Source: Ficedula albicollis (Eukaryota > Chordata > Aves > Passeriformes > Muscicapidae). From it: a DNA stretch of 64,000 nt. This document shows, one piece after another, positions 36,966 to 52,070 of this stretch. The notes beneath the pieces are model-generated. The model was given only the letters and a program-made list of their open reading frames with translations, was not told the origin of the DNA and did no database searches. Every line of letters begins with the position of its first letter. Positions within the stretch are counted from its first letter, which is position 1. The position numbers and the translations under genes were made by a program. The stretch lies in the NCBI RefSeq assembly GCF_000247815.1, contig NC_021684.1, positions 5,513,045 through 5,577,044 on the forward strand. The letters run 5' to 3'.

Positions 36966-39900
36966 GGTGGAAAAAATAACTACAGAGCAGATGCTGCAAA
37001 GTTGGCTTTTTGACCATTGTTTTATGGGCCATGTTAGCTGGATTTCCCTTCACGTGTGTGTTTGGAAAGTAAGTTTGAATAAAATGCTCATGCTGCTCAA
37101 ACATAAGGTGGAGCTGTTTCTTTGTGATAAAATTTCCACCTCGTCTCCTCCACGTCTTCCTTTTTCCGCCTGCTTACCACATTTTCAGTGTTGCCAGTGA
37201 TTTTACAGGCAGTGTGCTGGAGGCATGTGACTGAGGTTTGTTAAACTCCTGGGATGATTAACATTTGCTCTTAGGTTTCATTTTTAGCTAACAGGATCCA
37301 TGTCAGATGTTAGGGTGTCTCACCCTGCGCTTAGCTGTGGTTAATGCTCCTCACCCTGTTGCTAATCTGAACTGACTCGGATTCCCACACCTTGCTCCCT
37401 TGGGCTGGTTGGAACTGGGCAGCTTCTTTACGTCTTCCTTTGTGTCAGTGACAAAATAATTTAAGGTACACAAATATGAAGTATTTTTTGTCCTCTTCAT
37501 GTTGTAATTTCATTATTTTTATTAATAATTTCAAGTTGTAATTTCTAATGGACATTTTCTGAGGGCAGGAAGTGTTGTGACATCCTTGGAAGCAGTTCTC
37601 AGAGTTAAGAGTCAATGTTTTACAACAGCTGCATTGGACCTGTGGCTCTCTGAGCTACTGACCCTACTGGAAGTTATCACAGTGTTGCATTTCTCTGCTT
37701 TGGAGGAATGATTAGAAGCATGGATGCAGTGCTCCAGGGGACAGTCAGACTGCAGCTGCAGGCAGCTTCCAGGAATGAGAATGTTTCTCCCGTGCCTGTA
37801 AAACCTCTCTTGTGCCTGGTTTGCTTTACCTTTGAAGTTGCTTTCTCCAGGTCTTGACTTGCCAAGATTCAGACCCTTACACTCCTTGCTAAAAGCCAGC
37901 TCCTCAATCCTTCCATTATCTGGATTGTGTGAAAGCCTCAGTTGTGGATTTAAAAACTTCTCTGTGAACTGGATGTGTCTGTGATTTAACTGGGAGATAG
38001 CCAGCAGCTCCAAATGTGAAATTTTCTTTCTGTGTGTAGCAGATAGTGTTACACAGCCCTGAAGAAACCCATCACACACACACACAAAACAAACTGTGGC
38101 AACCCCTTGGGGTTATGAAAGTTTCTTTATCCTAAGGTTTTGCAAACAGTCTAGGTATTGAATAATCATCTTCTGTCAGTGCCCCTAGAAGCAGCCCCCC
38201 CCAAGTTCACCTGCAGCCAGTGAGACAAAACCCTTTTTATGAGGTCATTTTTCTCTCCTTCAGTTCTGTAAAGGAAAGGTTGACTCACCAACCCCAGCCC
38301 TGGAGAGGTGGATAGGGTATCTGCAGTGTCATTTCACTTTTTCTGCCCTGTTATGCCACATATTAGTCAGAGTTCATTTATTTCATTAGTTTACTTTGTA
38401 AAGCGATTTCATAACTGTTACCACAATAGGACTAGAATGGTACTTTACATTTACTAAAATAACTTGGCAATTAACTTCAAATGATCTCTGTGCAGTAATT
38501 TCCTACATATAATAGAATTATTCAAACGTCTATGAACATTTTACATGCAGTATTAGACTGAGTTAGATCAATCAAAAATTAATTGCATCCAAGGCATCAG
38601 TATAGCCTTCTGGGATCAGCTGAATGCCAGTATGTCACAATAAAATCATAATAATTGATGTAGCATTGAATCGTGCCTTTGCTTCTCCCTTATAATGGCA
38701 ATTTTATTAGCTGAGGAGGCTAGGTGGAAAAATGAAAAGAAAAGAGAAATGAAAGTAAGTTAAATACCAGCTAGTGGCCATTAACTTTGATTTATTTCTG
38801 TGCTTATGTGGTTTATCATCCTGACACTTTCTGTATGCTTAAAAAAGCTTGTTTTGCACAATTGCACTTCCCCTGTACTTCCTATTTATGTATATGTAGA
38901 GAAGATTGGAGTATATGGCTGAGCATTCAATTCAAGCTGTCAACCCAAAATATTTCTTCTGAACTTTGATTTGATGACTTGGGCAGTTAACATGAAAAGT
39001 ATCTCTCTTGGTAAGTGTTTGGTTTTTCCTGTAGTTCTTTCTTTCTCAAGGCATGACTCTTGAATGATTTATGTAGTAGAAGTAGAGTACAGATATCAAA
39101 ACTTTTAATAATTCCTCTTCTCACTAGCAGATTTCTTCTGGTTTTTTGTTTTTTTTTTTTTTAATTAATAAACCAGGACTGTTGCTGTATCACAACTACT
39201 GAAAAGCTGTTGAACTGAATGAATACCTTGGCTTCCTTCTCTATGGGTATTGGGGAACGAAGAAATTCCTTACCTTCAAAATCAACTACAAACTTTTTAA
39301 TGTATTCAGAGAATCTGTGAATTAAATGAGTTTGTTTTCTTTATTTGAAAAGCCACATTGACAGACAGCAGGTATAGAAAGATAGTGAGAGAGAAGGCAA
39401 GCAGGGATGGTGAGGGGCAAAATTGCAAGAAAACTGTTGCCTTGGGTTAGGGGGAGGTGGATGGTCGTTGTTGTTTTATCTTGTTTTGTTACACAGGGAC
39501 CTGAAAACAGATGGTGAAAAGAGTCAAACTCAACTTGGTAGAGCTGTAGCTGGGTATTCAAGTGAGAAAAACATTCAAACATGAGATGGCAATCCAGATC
39601 TACAAAATTCTGAGCTGTCAGGCTTCATGAGTAATGCAAGAAAGTGATACTAGAGTCTGGAAAACACATTGGTTCCTGAGAGATGGCAAAGAGAGCAATG
39701 GAGATAAATGTTGGACTAGAGGAAGTCGCATGAGTCCACGTAAAGTGACTTTTTCCCTGAGAGTTTGCCTGTGTTAGCAATACTGCTCTATCTTGTTCTC
39801 TTTAGTGCTTCATCTACCCATTCTTATTTCCTTACTTCATCCTACTGCTGCATTCTTAAAAGCAAGAGCGGAATCAAACATGGAGAGCTGTGGTGCTTGT

Positions 39901-42900
39901 GAACAGGCAGGAAAACAGGGTTCCCTCTGAGGGAGCCCCAAATTGACTGGATGGAACTTTGTTAATGGTGAAAAGTTGAAGACAAATATGAAAGTCTTTG
40001 GATTTTCTTCACAAGAAGTGCTCAGATTCTGATAGGTCTATTTAAAAGCACCTGAATATCAGCAGAGAAACTGTTAGTAACTCATTCCTGGAGGGCAAAG
40101 CCAAGGCAATAGAGAGGTGGTGTGACTCTAAATGATTGAACTATTGCAGTATGTGGTTAACTTTGCAGATAAAGCAACTAGAACTTGACCTGTGGTCAGG
40201 TCGTTTCAGCACTACAGAGTTGACAAAATTACATTATCAGAAAAGTAGGTAAAGCATGGAAAGGGGCTGAGGAGGGAAAAAAAAGCTTTGAAGGTTTAAA
40301 AACCTGCACCCTTTTCAGAGCTGAAGCTTTTCAGCCTGCATTTAAACATCTGAGTTTGATTTGTGAAAAGAGCCAAACTAAAGGCATTGTAGCTGGCCCA
40401 GTCCTGGTACCAGCTCAGCTGTCAGTGGACTGGACTCATCCTGGTTTTCAGGAACCTGACATGCTTGAGCTGGGCTGAAACCAGTGCCCTGCAACCAACG
40501 TGGTACTCAGCCTAATTTTGCACACTGGCTCTGGAATGCCTACCATGCTTGGTTGGATGTGCTTAGACTGCAGGATGCTTAGATTTCCCCTGCAGTTGGT
40601 GACACAGTGTCAGATGATTGTACAGACAGATATTTGCTAAATATGTGCAAGAATGGGAAGGGTTTGTGACTGTTTGTGGGAATCTGAAAGGCAGGAAAAA
40701 GAAGGAAGAGGTGTGATAGGTCAGCAATATATGGTTTGCATATGATGAAAACCATATGCAAAAAAACATTGGCAGGAATTTTTCCTAAATTATGACTTTC
40801 TAATTTGCTTCTAATTTAGATTTATCTGGAACAGATACATCTGTGGAAGTGACAGCAAAGCCCTCGTGTTTGAGAGGCAGTAAAATTAGCTGACATAAAG
40901 ATGCAGAACCTACAGCAGATTATGTAGCTGTGATTCTATGATGGAAAAAATCTGTTCCCTTTTCCATTTACTGATTATGGATTTTAACATGTTGTAGGTA
41001 TTATCCAAATATATACTTTTAATGCTGAAACCCAAATCAAAAGAGGTGGGGATAATTCACTGGTGTCATAAGGATGCATTGTTCTGGGAGATGTTGTCTG
41101 TCAGAGTTTCTTATTACACCTGCCCTTCAGGGCTCCTAATTTGAAACTAAATGCAAAAATCAAGGCATGACAGAAACACTTCTCCCAGTCAACAGGTCAC
41201 CTGTCTGATTCTGAGCAGAATTTCCTCTCACTAAATTTTCTTTTAACCCAAGTAACCTGCAAAAAGGCTTTGTGAAGTACATGGCATCAACAAGTGGCAC
41301 TGGATACTTAAGAGCCAGCTTAGTCTGTTTAATAAAAATCAGTGACTCCTGAGTGAACTGAACAACACTTGTGTGTGTGTGAGTGTGTCTGGCTTTCCCT
41401 TGGATGAACTGAAATTGTGTTTATCTTTCATCCTTTGATCTTTCCTTTCCTGGAGGCATTTCATTTCTTTGCTGGAGAATTTGAGGATATCACCTTGCCT
41501 TTTTGTGCATCTCTGGGTCATTTGTCACAACTGCTGTGTTTCAGCACAGTTGAGGTGTTTTAATGGCTTTAACCTGATTACCATGCAGACAGTTTATTGT
41601 TTTCTTCTATTTTTCCCTACTTTCCCTTTTCCTTTCTGAATCCCTCCCTTCCTCTCTCCCTGAGTTCTGTCCTTTCATTTGTTGGCTTTCTTAGCACTGA
41701 GCCAGTGGATTCCCTTGTTCTCTGCATATTCCTCTGTCAGGTTCTGGGTCCTCTTTTACTCCTGTTGTACATGATTTTACTGGTTTTATCCTCCAACACA
41801 AAAAAGGTGAAATTAATTTTGTTAATTAATACTTGACTTCTTATAGTAATTAAGAGTTTATTAGATTGCTTGTAATTATACCATTTATTTCTCAGTGTGA
41901 AGAGAATTTTTTTATTTTACTCAAAATTTAATCATATTTGAGTGATCTAAATAAGCTATTATTTGTGACCTTCATTTGTACAAGTATGCTTTGCTCTCCA
42001 CTGGCAATACCTATGAGGCTCTGCTTTTTTTTTTTCCTATTTATGTGATCTGATCTATAGTTGTGAAGTTCAAAGTGTTTCTTCTCTCCCTAAGGTGTGC
42101 TTATGTAAATAGTTTTCAGTCAATTATGAATTTCTCTACAGAATTTTGGGGTTTTTCCTAAAATTACAGGAAAAGCCTAGTGAAAGTTTGGGCTCCCCAG
42201 ATTCACTCCCTGTCAGGAGTGTAAGGTGCAGTCAGGGATGAAGCTGGCTTTGGAATTCAGTTGATTGATGTGGCTTCTACTCTTCTCCTGAGTATTTCTC
42301 TCCCAGGTTTATGAGTTGTAAATTTAAGGCTACTTTGAGAGATTCAGGAGTTCTGAGAACACTCCAAAAATTTAGCTTCCTACCGGAGCATTTAATTTTT
42401 GTATTTCTATAAATGGATTTGTGAATAAGACTCTCTTAATGTTTTTGTCTTACAGTAACTGAAAAAAAAAAAAAGAAGTGTTTTTCAAATGCAGAGTACT
42501 GGGAAATAGCTCCTTGTGAGCCCATTTATTTGCTTCCTGTAATCATGAATTACATTACTGCACATAATGCTCATGTACCTGAAGCAATGCCATATTGCAG
42601 CAGCAAAAATAATAGCAATGTCATTTTAATAGCTATATGGAGGTATTTCCTGTGACAGAGAAGTTATTCTTACCTTAGCTGGTTTTTTTTGTCTTCCATG
42701 GTTCTCCAGGGCAGATCTTTTTGTGATGGTAATAGAACTGGGTATTGTCTTTATGTTTTAAAACTGTTCAAAAGCACGTACTCAAAATACTGTCTTAATT
42801 GTTTACTTTTTTTGTCAGCCTTCTATTTATTTTCTAGAAAAAGCACCACTATATGTTTACTTGTAATAATTCTGTGGGTTTGTTGTTTCAGCGTTTTTAT

Positions 42901-45900
42901 GGCTGCTAATGAAGCACCTGCTAGGAAGGAAATATTATCAGTGACTAATGAGTGAGACTGCTTTCTTCATCTGCAATAGTATTTCCATGCTTCTCCAAGT
43001 ATTAATTTACATTTCTTCATTTCCATTTCTTTTCAAGGTGCTTTAAAGATGTTCTGACTTCTGTATTTTTGGTATGGACCTTTTTGTTCAAATTAATTAA
43101 GTAGCAATAACTTTTGGCAACTTCAGTGAGAACAGAGACCTCTTGGGTTGGAGCCTGGAACCTTCCAGTCTCTACCAGCTCTACTGCATGAAGATCTTAG
43201 CTGAGACTTGATCCTTTTAAGCAGCAGCCTTTCATGCAAGGCATCACTATTTGGCATGTACTTTTACTTTCTGAATGAGAGATATTCAGTGATGAGCTTT
43301 CCCCTCGTGGGAGGAGCAATGCCATGAGGCATTTTGTATCCACAACACTCTGAGTTTCCAGCCTCGGTGGAGTGGGAGAGGAACAGGGAACCCAATTGCA
43401 TTGCACTCCTCTGTTCTGCCAAAAGATGGAGTAAATGATCTACTGAACTGCCTGTGCTGCTAATTGATTTTTCTAGTCAACTAGAAACTTTTCCAACAGG
43501 AAGGAAGGCTTTCTGTTGTCTTAGAGTGTTAAAGCTTCATACTTCTCATAATCTGTGCTAAAAGTAATGAGGCAGTTCTTCTTAATGAATTGACCAAATC
43601 GGATGGTAACAGATGAATTGATGACAAATTGGTTTATTAGTAGTCTTATCTAATCAGTTTTTATTTCAATTATTTTGTCTACTTATGTGTGAAAGGATTA
43701 TTTTAAAACAGTCCTTTCACCTCTTGCAGAGAAAAGAAGTATCTGAGTTATTGGTCAAAGCAATGTCTTCTACAAATAGAGGGATCCTCATCAAATCAAA
43801 CTAAAAATAGTATTAGTGTGCCACAATTACAAGTGGATAAGCTGGTATTTTCAGTGATGCAAGCTTATTTTAGACAGTTGCTACGGAACACTAATTTCTT
43901 TGGCAAATAAACCCATATGCTGCAAGTGTAGCTGGATATATATTGTCTTTTTCTGCAGATTTTCACTGTCCATGCTGAAATTGCCTGTTAGATTCTAGTG
44001 ACTGAGCTTGTGCCATCAATTACACTGGCATGAAAGCAATAGGCTTTGTTTTTTTTTCCTGTACCTTTGTCACTGTATTCACCTCACTCAGTGTCTGTGT
44101 TTGTGCCAAGGACTCTGTCTAATTGTTCCTCTCAAGTATGCACCGAGTGACTCAACACAATTACTAACCCCTTGAGTTAGGGGCTGCCAATCTGAACCAT
44201 TGAATAAGGAGTGCTGGGACGACTAATCAGGCTAAGTTGAAGGAGGCAGAAATCACAGGAGACAGACTGTGCAATTTAGATTCATCAGGTAGATGAACTA
44301 CAGACGTGAATTGTGGGCAAAAGTGGTCCCAGAGTGGTCTGTTTTGAATGGTAACACCATGGTGATTTTCCAGAGGTGCAGCATGGTGAGCTGCTGGTTT
44401 TACAGTATATGTGTTGCATCCAATGTCTTGTGTCCTCCATTGCTTAGACTTTATTTTCCCCCAGCAACCTCATTTAATTGTAGAAATTTTGACTGTAGAA
44501 GCGGTCTTGTTTGACTGCTTCCAGAAAATCCCTTTTTTCTGTCCTGACTTTGTAGCTCTTCAGAGAATTGAAAGATGGAGGAATACTTTCAAATTTGAAC
44601 ACTTCCAGTAATGCAGATTTTCGCCTTTAAATGTCAGTAACTTGCAGCATTGGAACAGAAGTCAAATGCCTGGTGGGTGGCATAAATGGGGCAGAGAGGT
44701 TAAATCACTTATTTGGATGTACTTGGGAAGTCTGTGTCAGAGTTCAGTCCAGAGTAGTGTTTGGATTTTGTATCTATTTCAGGTTACAAATGATTCTATT
44801 ATAACCTCCCAGTATGAAATTTTAGACATGACTTGACTCCTTCATGTCCTACAAAAAACCCCACAAAAGTAAGCACTTAATAGATGATAATGTGAAATGT
44901 AGTGTGGGAAGGTGAAGGAATAACATCACCAAACTGGAAGGTCTTTTTGATGACTCAATGAATTCTGTACACTTTGGTCATTACAAACACTGGCAGTTCT
45001 AATTGTGTCTTACAAGTCTTTATTCAGGTTTCAAGTGCACTTATATAACTTTCACCCATTATTGTAAAAAAATGCAAGCTATTCTAGCTAGATCACAGGT
45101 TCACAGGAAGAATGCTCATACTGAGAGGATGAGGAGGTGAAAAGCTTTGATTTGACACATGGTGATGAGTTTCTATTGAAATGAAGTCCTTTGCTCTGCC
45201 ATATTTACATATTGCATTGTTCTCAAAATAAAAAGGACTCTTGGCCTTGTAGCAGTTCATATTTGAAATACTCTGATGCCTATTCTATATAAGGCATAAC
45301 TCTCTGGAAGAACAAACTTAAATGTTAATGAATTCAACTACTTTATCCTATATGTATTCATTTTAGGAGAATTGGAAGGTGTGAGCTGAAGGGAAAGGAA
45401 GTTAAAGGAGGAAAAGAGGTGCTTTGTGTAAGCCAATTGCTTCTAAAAGTAGATTTTTATCTTCAGGTCAAAGTACTATTTCAGAGGCAGTCAATATGTA
45501 TAATGTACAGGTTTGCTCCTCCACTGCTTAAAAAAATATCAGCAAATGTAAAATATGATACTGTTGAGGTGGGCAAGGGGAAGTAAATTTCAATTTACAG
45601 GACACAAAGCCAAATATTTGTGAACTGGAGAATGTCGTGAAGAATTGTGTTGTGAGGTTGGCCTGGAGTTAACTCTAATTGCCATTGCCTTGGGCATTTG
45701 GGATGTTGTGCTGCATGGGAGAGGTCTTCCACTGCGGAGATGGCAAATGCAATATTTGCAACTTTAAGGTCCCAGTTACTGCGGATGTTCAAAATGTGCT
45801 TTTCCCCTGACATCCCCAATGGCTCCATTTAAACAGCGAGGAGTAGATTTAATATACTGAGTTAGACCGGATATGGGAAACTCTCTCCAAAATCCCATTG

Positions 45901-45955
45901 TTTTACTTCTGCTCCGTGCTTGTTTTAGCTCAGCTAGGAGCTCTCTACAAGCAAT
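36966..45955. other. Intergenic DNA, no gene recognised
   Basis: Long AT-rich gene-poor stretch with short CA/TG repeats near 38070 and 41370 and an A run near 42463. The 157-codon minus-strand frame at 37612-38085 is not recognisable as a protein. Confidence 0.6.
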
Positions 45956-46077
45956 ACATCATTTTACAAGCCCTGCACATCATTTTATCTGTGGTGGGAT
46001 GCAGGGCTGCTGCTGAACATCATTTTACAAGCCCTGCACATCATTTTATCTGTGGTGGGATGCAGGTGGGATGCTCT
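45956..46077. repeat. 61-base tandem duplication
   Basis: Copies begin ACATCATTTTACAAGCCCTG at 45956 and 46017. Each unit contains ACATCATTTTA twice, hinting at nested smaller repeats. Confidence 0.95.
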
Positions 46078-49000
46078 CTGTGGAAATGGGCACTGTGCAA
46101 GAAGCTAGTGGCCTGTGGTCTCTACTTGTGTGGGCACAAGGACTTCATTTAAAAGTTGTCTGTGGCTCTCTTGGTGGTACAGACAAAATAGGAGTGGTCT
46201 GACTTCATTAGTTGTTTATACCACACACATAAAATGTTCATTTCTTCACACACGCTGGCTCTGGGCAATGATAAGACTGTTGGTATAAGTATCTTTCTTT
46301 CAGAGCTTTAATGACCTTAATTAAATTGACTTGAGATACAGGATTAGTCTGCAGCTTGAGCACGCAGAACTTAGTTAGACTCTCCAATTAAAGGCATTCT
46401 CTGACCTCTTTACAGAGGAAATTGCAAACTGCAAATATAAGTCTCTTGGTTTTAGTCTGATCTCTGAATGAACTCTTCTTTTAGCTGCTTAGAACAGGCA
46501 GAGTCATGCTGTAGCTTTGGTTCTAGAGTGTGTTAAAAGGGATTGTTTCATCTCTCACTGTATCATAAATCTGCAGCTGAAAAGAAGCACTAAAGTGGTA
46601 TAACCACACACCTTGATTATATTTTATCTGTTTTATCTGATCTTGCTTGTATTGAAGTCACAAAACTGTCTTTGAATTAAAGTGGATTTGAACTTTAAAA
46701 TAAGTTCTGTCTAAAATCCTGTGTGTATATACAAATATATAATCACTTAGAGATTATATATATCTTAGAGATTAAAAGTTATCCGGTTGGTGTGCTGCTT
46801 TTTAAAAGCAGTATTGCAGTGTTGACAGTGCAGTTTAAATTGAGGTATGCGTGTGTGGCAAGGCTGAGTGAGCTCCCACATCTGTCTCTTAAACCTAAAA
46901 TATTGACAGTAATGTAATCAAAGTTTTGACTTTTTATAGAAGGTTTCCTGAGGCTGTCTGTCAGAAACATATTAAATCTGAAAAGAGAACAAAACCATAC
47001 TCTGCTAAGGCTGACTTAAATGATTCAGACAAATCCAAATCTCCACCAAATCTCTCTCTTATTCTTGACATGAGGCTAGCACAGACTTTGTGAGATTTTC
47101 CACATTTTTTTCCTTGTGCTTGTTTTTCAGCATTTAAAGAGGAGAATATACTGGAAGACTCTAGAGCTGTTAATGGCTTCCCCTTCCTCTGTGCTCTGTT
47201 TAAAACCATCCACTGGGCTATTCCTGCCAGGGTCTTTTCTATTTAAATTTTTAACTTTCCCAATGTAAAGACCAACTTTTCTTAATGAACTGACTTTTGA
47301 AACATATGAATTTGTTTGAAAAAATTTCAAAAGGAGAAATCTGAAGTTTCTAAAAGTGTATGTTACCTTAATTCCTATCTACTTAATGATGGAACTAGTG
47401 GCATTGATGCACTTGCCTCTGAGCTAGCTGACCCATGACCCTTCATGTGCTAATTCCAATCTAGCCTGGAATACATTTTAACCTCCAAAGTGTCTGATAT
47501 GCTCATCACAGAAAATTGTGCTATTCTTTGAAGTTTCTGTCAAATTTTTTAGGGCGAAGACTCCATTTGCAGAAATGTCTGTAAATAAACAATAAATGTT
47601 TGTAAATAGTCTTCTATTTGCTCAGTTGCACCTTCTAATTTAAAAGGCATTTCTAGCTGAAAGCCATCTTAGAGTTGGTTGCTCAAAATAATGGCAGAAA
47701 GTGCTTTTTAAAAAAAGAAATACATCCAGTGGGGTGGCTCCTACTTCATATGGCTCTGACTTGTTACCCATGTCATCTCAAACCCACTAAAAGGAGTCTA
47801 ATTCTAGTCATAGGTAAAGTTCTCAGAGGTGCCTTCTCTGAATGTCTCAGGTTTGTGAAAGTAGGACTGGATGCTGACCTTTCCCAAATTATTTAAACTC
47901 TCCACTGTGTTCTTTATGTTAAAATAAAAAGTTAGTTGACTGGCCATGAATGCACCCACTCTGCTCTGCCTTATTCCTACCTGTCTTGCATGTGCCTCAA
48001 GCTTGGGACTCATTAGTCTGATTTTCTTCTGTATGCTGATCTGTCTTGAGGGCACCCCCTATCCCCCAGAAAAGGGAAGGTGGATTGGTAATGAATCACT
48101 GGTTTCCTTACAGGCAGTTTTTGAGCCCAGGTCTTTCAGAAGGGAGGAGAATTCAAGGATTGCCATTGACCTTCACACTCACCCTGCCATGTGGTTTGGT
48201 GTTGGCATAACAGTCTGTGGTTCCAGTGGGCTCTGCCTGGTAACAAACACCCCAGGGACACACACATCCCAGTTTGCTGTGTGTGTGGTGAAGGGACACA
48301 CACATCCCAGTTTGCTGTGTGTGGTGTTTTTGGTCTTTCTCCTGCAGGTGGAACACTTTTTTTATCTGTGTCAGGAACGTTCCACATGTGTAACTGAAGA
48401 GGATTTTTTTGTTTACCTTTACTTCCTGGCTCATTACTTTATTTTCCTTCCCTTGAACATGTGAAGGGGTTTTCTCATGTCCCATTTGTCCTGGACATGG
48501 CCTAAAGGGACTTCACAGCACCAGAGACACAGCTGTGGGAAGCAGTGCTGCTGCAGAGTGTGAAAACACAACCCCTGACCCAGCAGAGCCTACACGCCAC
48601 TGAGGGGACCATGCAGAGCCAAAGGATGGGACATGTTCACCTGGTGAGGTGAAATTAATGCTCAAGGCAAAGCAGCAGGGCAGTGGTGGAAGCAGAAATA
48701 AATCACAAGTTGTCTGAATCACAGGTTTTATTGCTTTGTGTCCTTGCTTTCAGTGTAGATAATCCAACTTGAACAACTCAAAGCATCACATCCAGAAGAA
48801 AGGAGACTTTTCCCTTGGTTGGGAAGTTACATGGCTACTATGGAGAGTAATGTTTGCTATTAAATACAGAAATAGTTATATTACTCATTCTGCCACTTTT
48901 GTTAGGAGTCAGTAAACAAATATTTGTTCTGTTGCCTTAGTTTCCCTAATTATCAAGTAGTGACATTAGGACCACCTAGTGCTGCACAATTTTGTTTTGT

Positions 49001-51779
49001 TGGCCAATTATTGCTTTGGAATTTTGATTTTGTGGAAATATAGTATAAATTAAATATAAATGGCATGCACATACTTTGAGTTTGTAACAGTACCTCCTAT
49101 AGACTTGTGGTATCAAAATTCTGGTACTATTTATGTCTCCGGAGCTGAAATAAGGCTGAGAATATATTTGTTGCTTTATATTAGTCCTGGAAAAATAGTC
49201 ACCTAGTAGTTCAACAGCAGCATTTTTCTATATATTAAAAAAGCAAGAAATAGAAATAAAACAAGGAATGTTCTTAGTACTTGGCAGGAGGAAAAATCTG
49301 GTGTGGAAAATCAAAAACCCTGGAGTTGATGGGCTATTTTTTCCTGGATTTGGATCTCTAATGTTTCTGGACTGAGATAAAGTTTCTTGCTTTTACTTTT
49401 ATTGTATTGTTTTCATTATAGTTATTATCTTAATCCACTTCCCTCAAACTAGAGGCAACCATTACAGCTTCTATGTGCACATTGGTTCTCTGGGAGTGGC
49501 TGTGTGATTTAGACATGGGCAGGGCTACTGAGTAATTTTCTTCTTACTGTGCTTGTGGTGCAAAAGATGAAAACAACATTGTGTTGTGAAGAATGTTGAA
49601 AACTCTTTCTTCTAGGCTTGTATTCTGATTTTTTGTAAACTGCTCAGAGTATCCTGTAGTGCTTCACATGAGTTAAGTCCCTTGCAGAATGCAATTCCCA
49701 CATGTTGTGAAGTGAGCTGCAGTGTGGTTGTTTGGCCCAGCACAGCCTAATTCAGACTGTTTTCCAGACCTGGATCCTGTTTGCAGCAATACTTAAGGCA
49801 GGTCCCTAGGAAAATGCTTAAGAGCAGGAGAAGCACATAACAACACTTCCCTCCCTATTCCAGTGATACACTTTATTTCTGAACTTTTGCTAATTTTTAT
49901 ATCCTAAGAGAATGAGTTCTATAATGTAATCACATATTGCAATTTCATTTGATATCCTAGAGCTCTTATATTATGAGAGTTACTGAACACTTTTTTCCTT
50001 TCTAACTTTTCCCTGTCTTCTAATATGTTAAAAATCTTCATCATACTCTTATCTGCCTCTTTTCTAGATGTAGTACTGATATATTTAGTTTAGAGCCTGC
50101 TTATTCCTTTGTTAATAATTCCTAGTATTTGATTGGATTTTTTTTAACTGCTAATGAAGTCAGAGTCAAAGTGTTTACAGAAGTGTAGATTGTGACTTCA
50201 AAATCTTATTCCCAGGTAATAGTTTCCAGGTCAGTCACTCTGTGTATAAAGTAAGGATCATCTTTCTCAGCATTCACTACTTTGAATTTGTAAGTGTAGT
50301 TTTATTTGCTTTTCTATCAGTCACTTAGAACTGCCAGGACCCTCCACAAATCTCTTCAGACAAGTTATATGTTTATTATTATAGATGCTTTCTCAGCACA
50401 AGCTTAATTTCTCATCTTGGTATTTGCCCCTTTTGCAGATGATTTATGGATATGTTGAGCAGTTTAGCTTTTAGCAGAAATCTGTGCTGTGCATGATCTC
50501 TACATGGTTGCTACTTGAGCATTGGGGCCACACTGGAGGCTTTCTGTGTTGGATAGTGAATTTGTTTTTGTATTAGATGGTGGATTAATTTTTGTATCAT
50601 TAATTTGTGAACATTTAACCAATATATTTCTGTCCTTCACGGATTACTTTATTGAGAATTTCAGTGACATGTGTGATCAGATGCCTTATGGAAATCCAAC
50701 AATGCTATATCAGGGAGATATGTTTGTGCTGCAGACAGAATAAATACTTGTGGTAAGCTATCAGAAGTCCAGATTCAAGTCACAAAGATGGAGACAGTGT
50801 TGTGCAATATGAGATACGAGCAATTGGTTCACATAATTTGGTGTATGAGTGGCTTTTTTAGAGACAGTTTGTGTATGTTTCTATTTGAACTCTCTCTCAA
50901 AATACATAGTATATATGCCTTTATAGCAACAGAAAATTCTGGTAATATTTTGTCTATAGGACAAACCAGGGAGCCAAAAAATACCTGTATTTGTTTGGAA
51001 AGAAGCTGGATATTTTTGAACACAGTTGAATTGGATTTTTTTTTAAGCTTGGTTAAGTTTTGAGTTCTTTTCAGACCTGTTTCTTTTTGCCCTGTTTGCT
51101 CTTATTTTGACTTTGGTCAGCCAACTGCTGGAATGTAATGCTAACACCTTTATAGGATATAGATCCTGTTTAGAAACCCCTTTTCAGTTACAGAAAAGGA
51201 CAGAATCATAAGGGGAAGGATTGCACACGTTTAAAACTCATATCACAGGAAAAAAAACCCCAACAAAACAACACTCTGTGCCCTTAAATAATTCTTTTTC
51301 AGGCTTATAATATAATTTGTAAGTCTGATACCTGCATTGTGACAGAGAATGGTTTAGGGTCTGCTTGCCCTGTCTGCATACAGCTGGTTCTATTTTCTTT
51401 CATGTATCTGATAGCATTTATATTTTATGCAGTTAAAATGACAATTTACAGTTGGCTTTAGGCAAAATTGTGAAATATTATAGTTGGTGCAAGGCAAAAT
51501 ATCACTCAAGTGATATGGGAAACACATAGGTATATGATAATTCAGAATTTTAGAAATATATAATGAGCTTAGGTAAGTGAAGGGAAAACCAGAAATACAT
51601 AACTTTTTTAGCAATTTTGTAAAAGCAGAGAAACAACTTGTAATACAACATATAAGAATGCAACTTGTTAGTTAGAAACAACATGTAACAAAACACACAA
51701 AGAATTTAGTTGCTAGGTAAAGGCCATAGAGATAAATGTATATTATAAAAACTCAGTAAAGCAAAACTTAGGTATTGTG
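46078..51779. other. Intergenic DNA, no gene recognised
   Basis: Unique AT-rich DNA. A 172-codon plus-strand frame at 47946-48464 spans the 38-base duplication at 48255 but is not recognisable as a protein. Confidence 0.6.
48255..48330. repeat. 38-base tandem duplication
   Basis: GGGACACACACATCCCAGTT occurs at 48255 and 48293, each followed by TGCTGTGTGTG and a GTGGTG-type end. Confidence 0.95.
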
Positions 51780-52070
51780 AAAAATTGATAAAGCAGAACT
51801 TGTGGTTTGAGAAACCAGCAAGAACCAAGCTCTTAGTTCTAGCCAGGACAAGCTGACCTGGGATCTGGGCCAAACCTCCCCTGGGTCCACAGGGTCAAAC
51901 AGTGAACACCTGAGGAAGTTGTCTTACTTCATCCAAAGACCCCTGCTGGGTGGGGATGGGTGGGGATGGGTGGGCAGGGAGGTGTGTGTTTGTGAGATGT
52001 GTGTATTTAAACTTGAAACCTGTCCTGACTGAGTAAACATGTTTGGTGGAAATATCCCCCATGTGCCCCA
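51780..52070 (+). mobile_element. Possible endogenous retrovirus LTR fragment (plus strand)
   Basis: A GC-shifted segment in AT-rich flanks, with CCAGGACAAGCTGACCTGGG, a GGGTGGGGAT triplet at about 51951-51972, TATTTAAACTTGAAACC (TATA-like) and ATATCCCCCATGTGCCCCAG before an A run. The layout suggests an LTR 3' half, but I cannot name the family or confirm ends. Confidence 0.35.

Noticed and set aside
37612..38085. 157-codon minus-strand open frame
   Set aside because: Not family-like; overlapped by another frame on the same strand; no exon boundaries that suggest a gene.
40930..40950. GTGATTCTATGATG, a possible CR1 tail
   Set aside because: Too short and lacking the adjoining CR1 consensus; a chance match cannot be excluded.
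47946..48464. 172-codon plus-strand open frame, the longest outside RFT1 and the poly-C region
   Set aside because: No recognisable domain, it crosses a 38-base tandem duplication, and there is no promoter or splice context. An open frame this long is expected by chance in 64 kb.
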